Shown: in pieces, positions 1 to 5,074 of the stretch
Layout: every line of letters starts with the position of its first letter
Numbering within the stretch: position 1 is the first letter of the stretch
Source: Planctomycetota bacterium
Lineage (GTDB): Bacteria; Planctomycetota; UBA1135
Reading direction: 5' to 3'
Length of the DNA: 5,074 nucleotides
Assembly (NCBI GenBank): GCA_002746235.1
Contig: NVWJ01000002.1
Location: 246,824-251,897, forward strand
Translations under genes and position numbers: made by a program
Notes under the pieces: generated by a model
Databases searched by the model: none
Seen by the model: the letters and a program-made list of their open reading frames with translations, nothing else
Told to the model about the DNA's origin: nothing

Positions 1-2280
1 CGCCTTGCGTGGTCGATTGAAGTACGCAACCAGGAGAATCCTGAGAACCCAGCTGGCCGCACTATTTTCATTGCTGCCGACAATGGTTCCATGGAAATGC
101 TCGAAGAGCGCAACCTGATTCATAATCAGCAAGCCACCGGAACAGTAAACAGCTTTGCCACTCCAGGCACGCGTGCAAACAGTGGTGCAAACCCACCGAC
201 CTTGCACACCATGCCGTTCATGACTTTGACCAGCGCGGTAGGCAACACCACCACCGACGCAAACGGTGACTTTGTTCTGAACACTCCGAACAGCAACCCA
301 GTAGATATTACCGCTACTTACAGTGGCGCTTTCTGTCGCGTGTTTAACCAGTCTGGCGCTTCACACAGCACCACGGCAAGCTTTACTCCAGGTGCTGGCG
401 GTAGCATGACCATGAATGCGGCTCAAACCGAGTTCATTACCTCGGAAGCAAGCTGCTACGATTCTGTTTTGGATTTCCGCACTTGGCTGAAGAGCATTGA
501 CCCAAGTGATACCACTGCAGATTTTCAGGTGCGCACCAATGCTAACCTGAATGCAAACTGTAATGCGTTCTTCGATGGATCTTCCATCAACATGTACCGT
601 GCAGGCAGTGGTTGTAACAACACTGGCTTTAGCACCGTAGTCACCCACGAGGAAGGCCACTGGCTAAACATCCTTTACGGAAGCGGCAACGGTGCCGATG
701 GCTTCGGTGAAGGAAACTCTGACGTGTTTGCCATGTACGCTTACGACACCCCAGTCGTCGGCCAAGATTTCTTCACTGGCGGCGGATTCATTCGCACCGG
801 CACCAACAACCGTCAGTTCTGTGGCGACACCAACCCTGGTTGTTATGGCTCCGTGCACGCAGACGGGGAAGTACTCATGGGTGCATTGTGGAAGGTTCGT
901 ACGAACCTCAACAACACCTTGGGTAACACTTCCGGTGACCTGACCGCAGACACCTTGTTCGTCGGCTGGATGAACGCCTACAACGACGGCCAGATCCGCA
1001 ACTTCATTGAAGAGCACTGGCTCGTCTTGGATGACAACGATGGCAACATCTTCAACGGCACTCCAAACTACGCTGACATTGACGCAGGTTTCCGTCAGCA
1101 AGGTTTCGATGGCATCGACCTGCAGTTCATTCAGATTACACACACTCCACTCGGCAACAGCCTCTCCGAAGCTGGCCCTTACGTGGTAGATGCCGACGTC
1201 ACCAGCTTGATTGGTAACGTGATCACCTCCGCCGACGTGGTTTACTCCGTCGATGGTGGCCCTGTGTTCACCGTTCCAATGACGAACTCGGGTAGCTCTT
1301 ACAGCGCCGACATCCCGGGGCAGATCTCCCCTGCTCGCGTGAGCTACCACATTGAAACCGGCGATAGCGGCGGCAACACTGAGGATTTCCCGCGCAACGG
1401 CGGCGAGCTCATGTTCGTAGTTGGTGTTGAGAACCAGATTTACTTCAACGGCTTTGAAGGTGCAACCGACGAAGGTTGGGTTCATGTTCAACTCGCCACT
1501 CAAGATGATTGGCAGCGTGGCGTTCCTGCAGGCAAGGTCGATGATCCAAGCTCTGCATTCGATGGCAATAACTGCTGGGGCAACGACCTTGGTCCAACTG
1601 GCTTCAACGGTAGCTACGCCGCAAACGTCAACAACTACCTTGAGTCACCAATCATTGACTGTACCGGTCAAACCGGTGTCGTCTTGCGCTTTGCTCGCTG
1701 GCTAAATGTTGAGGAAAGTCGTTATGACTTCGCTCGCATCACGGTCAACGGAAACATCGTTTACGTGAACCCATTCGCAGGACACGCTCTGGAAAGTTCT
1801 TGGAGCATTCAGGAGATTGACATCTCTGCGTTTGCTGACAACAACGCTTCGGTTCAGGTTCGCTTCTCCATGCAATCCGATGCTGGACTGGAGTTCGGTG
1901 GATGGAACATCGATAACTTCGAGCTCCTCACTCTCGAGCCTGTCCCAGGCGGTAGCGACACCATTACCCTAACTGGTGACACTACTGCGCTTCCTGGCGC
2001 AATCGTGAACTACACCATGAGTGGAATGGCGCCTGGCGCGAACTGGGGCTTCTTGGTAAGCGGCTCGAATGCTGGAACTGTGATCTTCGGTCACACTTTC
2101 GAAGTTGGCGCGAACTTCAATGTTCTAGCCACCGGTACTGCCGACGCCGCAGGCAACGCAGCTACCAGCTTCTCCATTCCAAACAACTTGCCTTCTGGCG
2201 CAGTTGGATACATGGAAGTGGGCGCACAAGGTGGTGGCGGAGTGGAAGACTCCAACTTGCTGACCTTCACCGTTCAGTAA
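1..2280 (+). CDS. Secreted gluzincin zinc metalloendopeptidase (M36/fungalysin-like), 5'-truncated by window edge
   Basis: The frame is open from base 1, so the ATG at 91 is internal and the true start lies upstream; 759 codons are visible. Numbering from the first codon: residues 1-41 resemble the end of an FTP/PepSY propeptide (LAWSIEVRN, then LEERNLIHN). Residues 71-135 look like a carboxypeptidase-regulatory-type beta domain (TTTDANGDFVL). The catalytic part is about 141-376. It has HEEGH at 216-220 (zinc ligands H216 and H220, catalytic E217), the likely third ligand E237 in GEGNSD, and H286 in VHADGEVLMGALW, matching the conserved downstream His of thermolysin/fungalysin enzymes. An acidic DDNDGNIFNGTP loop at 344-355 may bind calcium. 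The tail has an Ig-like domain (377-477), a jelly-roll domain (478-647) and a final beta domain (about 652-759). Six Cys in the 71-376 region suggest disulfides and an extracellular site. Expected role: endoproteolysis of external protein. The exact family (M36 or a relative) is inferred; the zinc-peptidase call is firm. Confidence 0.85.
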   Translation, partial: RLAWSIEVRNQENPENPAGRTIFIAADNGSMEMLEERNLIHNQQATGTVNSFATPGTRANSGANPPTLHTMPFMTLTSAVGNTTTDANGDFVLNTPNSNPVDITATYSGAFCRVFNQSGASHSTTASFTPGAGGSMTMNAAQTEFITSEASCYDSVLDFRTWLKSIDPSDTTADFQVRTNANLNANCNAFFDGSSINMYRAGSGCNNTGFSTVVTHEEGHWLNILYGSGNGADGFGEGNSDVFAMYAYDTPVVGQDFFTGGGFIRTGTNNRQFCGDTNPGCYGSVHADGEVLMGALWKVRTNLNNTLGNTSGDLTADTLFVGWMNAYNDGQIRNFIEEHWLVLDDNDGNIFNGTPNYADIDAGFRQQGFDGIDLQFIQITHTPLGNSLSEAGPYVVDADVTSLIGNVITSADVVYSVDGGPVFTVPMTNSGSSYSADIPGQISPARVSYHIETGDSGGNTEDFPRNGGELMFVVGVENQIYFNGFEGATDEGWVHVQLATQDDWQRGVPAGKVDDPSSAFDGNNCWGNDLGPTGFNGSYAANVNNYLESPIIDCTGQTGVVLRFARWLNVEESRYDFARITVNGNIVYVNPFAGHALESSWSIQEIDISAFADNNASVQVRFSMQSDAGLEFGGWNIDNFELLTLEPVPGGSDTITLTGDTTALPGAIVNYTMSGMAPGANWGFLVSGSNAGTVIFGHTFEVGANFNVLATGTADAAGNAATSFSIPNNLPSGAVGYMEVGAQGGGGVEDSNLLTFTVQ
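1432..1941 (+). repeat. Shared jelly-roll module, copy A (inside the metalloendopeptidase)
   Basis: This segment encodes 170 residues (NQIYFNGFEG to TLEP) that align without gaps to the segment at 4049-4558. By hand count 134 of 170 residues match (about 79%). It contains WGNDLGP, YLESP, FARWL, DISAFADNNA and a GGWNID.FEL ending, and two conserved Cys (C525, C554) likely to form a disulfide. The pattern resembles MAM/VEG-type or choice-of-anchor-type carbohydrate- or surface-binding beta sandwiches on secreted bacterial peptidases; the ligand is unknown. The longest exact DNA match I noticed is 21 bases (1563-1583 against 4180-4200). Confidence 0.85.
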
Positions 2281-2290
2281 GCTTCTTTGC

Positions 2291-2323
2291 AAAGGGGCGG
2301 CTCCGAAACGGGCCGCCCCTTTT
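2291..2323 (+). terminator. Rho-independent terminator after the metalloendopeptidase gene
   Basis: A perfect 11-bp inverted repeat (2291-2301 with 2312-2322, AAAGGGGCGGC and its complement) encloses a 10-base loop that can close further by a G-T and a C-G pair, leaving a 6-base loop. The GC-rich stem runs into a short T tract (2320-2323) before CCC. It lies 10 bases after the stop codon at 2278-2280. The T tract is short, so some read-through into the next gene is possible. The placement argues that the first gene ends its own transcript and that the aminopeptidase gene has a separate promoter in the remaining 57 bases. Confidence 0.8.
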
Positions 2324-2380
2324 CCCTATCCCCCATACGTTTCGAAAACCTCCCTGGTCTTTCTACCCTAAACAAAAGTC

Positions 2381-4888
2381 ATGCTTCTGAGCCTGCTCCT
2401 TGCATCACAGCTGCAGCAACCCTTACTGCCTGAACCGACTGCCATCACCGAAGCTTCGGTGGACTCTGGTCTCATTACCGCAGAACCTCAATACGCGGTT
2501 TACGCCTTCCAATCGGAAGTGCACTTGCGCGACTCTCTGATTCGTCATGGAGAAATGTATGACGACCTTGGCGGCTACATCCTTGGCGCCATCGACGCCG
2601 ATCTAGCACAACGCATCGGCGTGACCATGATTGCTCTTCCGGCTTTGGCCGACGGCGAATCGGTATTCACGATTATCGAGCATCATGGTGAAGAGGCTCA
2701 TGGTGTCGGTGATTCCGGACGTCACCTTTGGACTTCCGTGGACCAGCGCATCACTTTGCGCGCGCTGAATAAGTCGCAAGCTGCGGCGGCGGCGCACAGC
2801 AACTTCCGCTGTCACGGCGCAGTGCGTCAGATGACTTTGCAGGTTATTCAGCCCACCTCCTTTAGTGGTGGAAGTTTGGCTGCAATCACCCCGAACCCGC
2901 AAATCGCAGGTTGGGTCGCTCAAATCTCGCAGACTAACCTGCAGAACGATGTCGCGACCATGGAAGCCTTTGGTACGCGTCGTCACTTCGAACCCGGCGA
3001 AGTCAATGCTGAGAACTGGCTGGTTGGCAAGTTCCAAGGACTCGGTCTAAGCACCACCACCTTTGATTACGACAGTGGCGCCGATGTGGTCATTGCTGAA
3101 ATTACTGGTCAAACCGATCCAAGCAAAATCGTGGTGATTGGCGCACACTATGATTCGGTGAACTGGCAAGGCAGTGCTGCCTCTCCAGCTCCGGGTGCCG
3201 ACGACGATGCATCTGGAACCGCAGGTATTCTGGAAATCGCACGCGTGCTTGCTGGTGAATCCTTCGATTACACTATCCGCTTCTGCGCCTTCTCCGGTGA
3301 GGAGTTTGGCTTGCTAGGCTCCGAAGCCTACGCAGCATTCCTCGACAACACCGGCGCCGACGTCATCGGCATGGTGCAGCTCGACATGACTGCTTATCGT
3401 GCACCCGGTGACAGCTTAAGCGTGGACTTTGTCACCAATGACACCGACACCGCGCTGAACAACTTCGCCATGGATGTCTACGCCGCTTACGTTCCTGGCT
3501 TGCAAATCAACATTGCATTCCTGTCCGGCGGAACCAGCGACCACAAGTCTTTCTTCAATCACGGCTTTCCGGCCACCTTCCCGTTTGAGGATTTAGGCGC
3601 GTTCAGCCCCTTCATTCACACCGCCAACGACACTACTGGCGTTTCTGCCAACGACTTTAATCTGTCGCGCATGATTACCGAAGGTGCGCTGGCCACCATC
3701 GCAGAGCTTGCGCGTCCAGTTTCCATGACCATGAGTCATGTAGCACTCAGCGATACCCAAAACGAAGCCGGTCCTTACACCGCTTTGGTCGATGTGGTTT
3801 CGCAAACCGCCGCTTCCGTTTCAGGAGTCGATTTATTCTGGCGTGCGGAAGGTGCAGCAAACTACACCACCATCGCCATGGCTCCGACCGGAACTCCTAA
3901 TGAATGGTCGGGTGGAATCCCCGGACACCTGAGTCCAGTACGCCTGGAGTACTACATGGTGGCCACCGACTCCAACGGCAGCACTCGCTTCTTGCCAGAC
4001 GGCTTAGCAGCTGGCGACAACCTCAACCGTTTCGTGGTCGGCATTTACAACCAAATCGCGTTTAACGATTTCGAGGGTGCTTCCGACGATGGCTGGGCGC
4101 ACGCGCAGCTCGCCACCCAAGACGATTGGCAGCGCGGCATTCCAGCTGGCAAAGTTGAGGATCCTGGAAGTGCGTTCTCTGGCAATAACTGCTGGGGCAA
4201 TGATCTTGGCCCAAGTGGCTTCAACGGATCCTATGCTGCCAACGTGAACAACTACTTGGAGTCACCAAGTATCGATTGTTCCGGGCAGACTGGGGTGAAG
4301 TTGCGTTTTGCGCGTTGGCTCACGGTTGAGGAAAGCCAGTACGACAGTGCCAAGATTCGCGTCAATGGAGTGGTGGTTTGGGAGAACCCATTCAGTGGCC
4401 ATGTGATTGATAATTCGTGGACCATACAGGACATCGACATTTCCGCCTTCGCAGATAACAACGCAGCAGTGCAAGTGCGCTTCAGCCTGGAGTCGGACGG
4501 CGGCTTGGAGTTTGGCGGCTGGAACATCGACGATTTCGAGCTCTACACTCTGGAGCCAGTAGGCGGTGGCGGCAACATGACCTTGTCTGGCACTTCGTTA
4601 GTCAACCCTGGTGCAAACGCGACCTTCAACTTGAGCAATGCGGCGCACAACGAAACTTGGTACCTGATCTACAGCTTCTCGAATGCCGGCACTACCATTT
4701 TCGGTACTGTGTTTGAAGTTGGTACTCCATGGACTCTGTTCCACACCGGCACCACCGATAACAACGGCGATGCCTCGCACACCTTTACCGTCCCAGCCGG
4801 TGGTAGTGGTCTAACCGTTTACTTCGAAGCTGCAACCATCGCAGGCTCGATTGAAAATTCCAACCTGCACACTCTGACTGTCAACTAA
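2381..4888 (+). CDS. Secreted M28 zinc aminopeptidase (Aeromonas/Vibrio leucyl aminopeptidase type) with beta-sandwich tail
   Basis: This complete 835-residue gene encodes an enzyme expected to remove N-terminal amino acids from peptides using two zinc ions outside the cell. Residues 1 to about 16 are a short hydrophobic leader without basic residues. About 35-165 form a prodomain-like region I do not recognise. The M28 domain spans about 172-445. Ligands expected from the Aeromonas enzyme are all visible: H256 (GAHYDS), bridging D275 (GADDDASG), general base E307 and ligand E308 (SGEEFGLLGS), D335 (QLDMTAY) and H413 (FIHTANDT). Their spacing almost equals that of the Aeromonas enzyme, but its CGYAC disulfide is replaced by FLSGGTSDH. 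The tail has an Ig-like domain (449-556), a jelly-roll (557-726) and a terminal beta domain (733-835), matching the upstream peptidase. The start is fixed by an in-frame stop at 2369-2371 and no other start codon between; no Shine-Dalgarno is seen. Substrate preference is inferred from the family. Confidence 0.92.
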   Translation: MLLSLLLASQLQQPLLPEPTAITEASVDSGLITAEPQYAVYAFQSEVHLRDSLIRHGEMYDDLGGYILGAIDADLAQRIGVTMIALPALADGESVFTIIEHHGEEAHGVGDSGRHLWTSVDQRITLRALNKSQAAAAAHSNFRCHGAVRQMTLQVIQPTSFSGGSLAAITPNPQIAGWVAQISQTNLQNDVATMEAFGTRRHFEPGEVNAENWLVGKFQGLGLSTTTFDYDSGADVVIAEITGQTDPSKIVVIGAHYDSVNWQGSAASPAPGADDDASGTAGILEIARVLAGESFDYTIRFCAFSGEEFGLLGSEAYAAFLDNTGADVIGMVQLDMTAYRAPGDSLSVDFVTNDTDTALNNFAMDVYAAYVPGLQINIAFLSGGTSDHKSFFNHGFPATFPFEDLGAFSPFIHTANDTTGVSANDFNLSRMITEGALATIAELARPVSMTMSHVALSDTQNEAGPYTALVDVVSQTAASVSGVDLFWRAEGAANYTTIAMAPTGTPNEWSGGIPGHLSPVRLEYYMVATDSNGSTRFLPDGLAAGDNLNRFVVGIYNQIAFNDFEGASDDGWAHAQLATQDDWQRGIPAGKVEDPGSAFSGNNCWGNDLGPSGFNGSYAANVNNYLESPSIDCSGQTGVKLRFARWLTVEESQYDSAKIRVNGVVVWENPFSGHVIDNSWTIQDIDISAFADNNAAVQVRFSLESDGGLEFGGWNIDDFELYTLEPVGGGGNMTLSGTSLVNPGANATFNLSNAAHNETWYLIYSFSNAGTTIFGTVFEVGTPWTLFHTGTTDNNGDASHTFTVPAGGSGLTVYFEAATIAGSIENSNLHTLTVN
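4049..4558 (+). repeat. Shared jelly-roll module, copy B (inside the M28 aminopeptidase)
   Basis: Second copy of the 170-residue module (NQIAFNDFEG to TLEP), collinear and gap-free with copy A at 1432-1941. The conserved Cys pair is C604 and C633. Stretches such as LATQDDWQRG and SYAANVNNYL are identical in protein, but the codons differ widely. In the 11 codons for IDISAFADNNA, 8 differ by silent changes. The copies are therefore an old duplication kept by selection on protein sequence, and not a recent DNA copy. Confidence 0.85.
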
Positions 4889-4892
4889 GGGA
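4887..4892 (+). promoter_or_regulatory. Weak ribosome binding site overlapping the aminopeptidase stop codon
   Basis: AAGGGA lies four bases before the ATG at 4897 and overlaps the TAA stop (4886-4888) of the preceding gene. It is an imperfect Shine-Dalgarno match. With only 8 bases between the genes, and no room for a terminator or promoter in the gap, it suggests translation of the third gene coupled to the aminopeptidase. Confidence 0.4.
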
Positions 4893-4896
4893 AACC

Positions 4897-5074
4897 ATGA
4901 AGACCCATCACTTTACTCTGACTGCCGTCCTTCTTGGGTTGTGCGCCACATCGGCCGCAGCTCAAAACGGCGCCACGGAACTTTCGCGTACCGATAACTA
5001 CGGATACTACAACGAGGTCTGGGGCTACACCGCTGGCAACGGCGATGAATACGCCATCATTGGCACCGACACCG
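4897..5074 (+). CDS. Exported protein, probable choice-of-anchor B / LVIVD-repeat-like family, 3'-truncated by window edge
   Basis: Fifty-nine codons are visible before the window ends. The N-terminus is a classical signal peptide: K2 and two His, then a hydrophobic stretch (FTLTAVLLGLCATS), then an AAA|Q-type signal peptidase I site near residue 22. C16 is preceded by LGL, which is a poor lipobox, so a lipoprotein is unlikely. The mature start contains NEVWGYTAGNGDEYAIIGTD. This resembles the opening repeat of choice-of-anchor B proteins, whose repeats follow a pattern like WGW-(x)n-G-x-EYA-(I/L)-(V/I)-G-(x)n-G; these are secreted beta-propeller-like proteins of unknown biochemical function. 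It starts 8 bases after the aminopeptidase stop, so cotranscription is likely. The family call rests on about 35 residues and is tentative; the export call is firm. Confidence 0.7.
   Translation, partial: MKTHHFTLTAVLLGLCATSAAAQNGATELSRTDNYGYYNEVWGYTAGNGDEYAIIGTDT

Noticed and set aside
91..93. ATG at 91 as the start of the metalloendopeptidase
   Set aside because: The frame is open to base 1 and the 30 upstream codons encode propeptide-like sequence (LAWSIEVRN) continuous with what follows, and a signal peptide is missing.
664..1503. Long open frame on the minus strand (279 codons) inside the metalloendopeptidase gene
   Set aside because: It lies opposite a strongly supported gene with clear motifs, has no recognisable domain, and its composition fits an antisense shadow.
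2341..2369. Possible promoter TTCGAA, 17 bases, TACCCT before the aminopeptidase gene
   Set aside because: Each hexamer matches the sigma-70 consensus at only three of six positions, and its start point would leave almost no leader. A promoter is expected in this gap, but this one cannot be supported.
2603..3037. Minus-strand open frame (144 codons) inside the aminopeptidase gene
   Set aside because: It is antisense to the prodomain and M28 domain, with no motif or supporting start signal.
1432..4558. The shared segments as a mobile element or recombination repeat
   Set aside because: The repeats are in-frame coding domains with many silent differences, no terminal inverted repeats, and no transposase between them.
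4942..4944. C16 of the third gene as a lipoprotein lipobox Cys
   Set aside because: The residues before it are LGL; a Leu at -1 does not fit the lipobox, and an AAA|Q signal peptidase I site follows.

Overview
The window reads as part of a secreted-protein locus from a Gram-negative-type environmental bacterium of moderate GC. The large multidomain secreted peptidases, their beta-sandwich tails and a following choice-of-anchor-B-type protein recall Planctomycetota or a similar marine phylum. That placement is a weak inference from protein architecture only; there is no rRNA or other marker gene here.

All genes are on the + strand. Bases 1-2280 hold the 3' part of a large gene for a secreted zinc endopeptidase of the gluzincin type (fungalysin/M36- or thermolysin-like). 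It has the end of an FTP/PepSY-like propeptide, an inserted carboxypeptidase-regulatory-like beta domain, an HEEGH catalytic core, and a three-part beta-sandwich tail. Its 5' end lies outside the window. A strong intrinsic terminator follows at about 2291-2323. After a short 100-base gap, bases 2381-4888 encode a complete secreted M28 aminopeptidase close in layout to the Aeromonas/Vibrio leucyl aminopeptidase, with every metal-binding and catalytic residue present. It carries the same three-part tail as the first enzyme. Eight bases after its stop a third gene begins (4897 to the window end). It has a clear signal peptide and the first residues of what looks like a choice-of-anchor B (LVIVD-repeat-like) protein.

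The simplest reading is an extracellular protein-degradation locus. An endopeptidase and an aminopeptidase, carrying the same accessory module, would cut external protein to peptides and then to amino acids. The second and third genes are probably cotranscribed. The most notable feature is the shared tail: a 170-residue jelly-roll segment is about 79% identical between two enzymes of unrelated catalytic fold, while the flanking domains are much less alike. I see no CRISPR, mobile element, RNA gene or defence system, and no strong evidence for a wholly new system.
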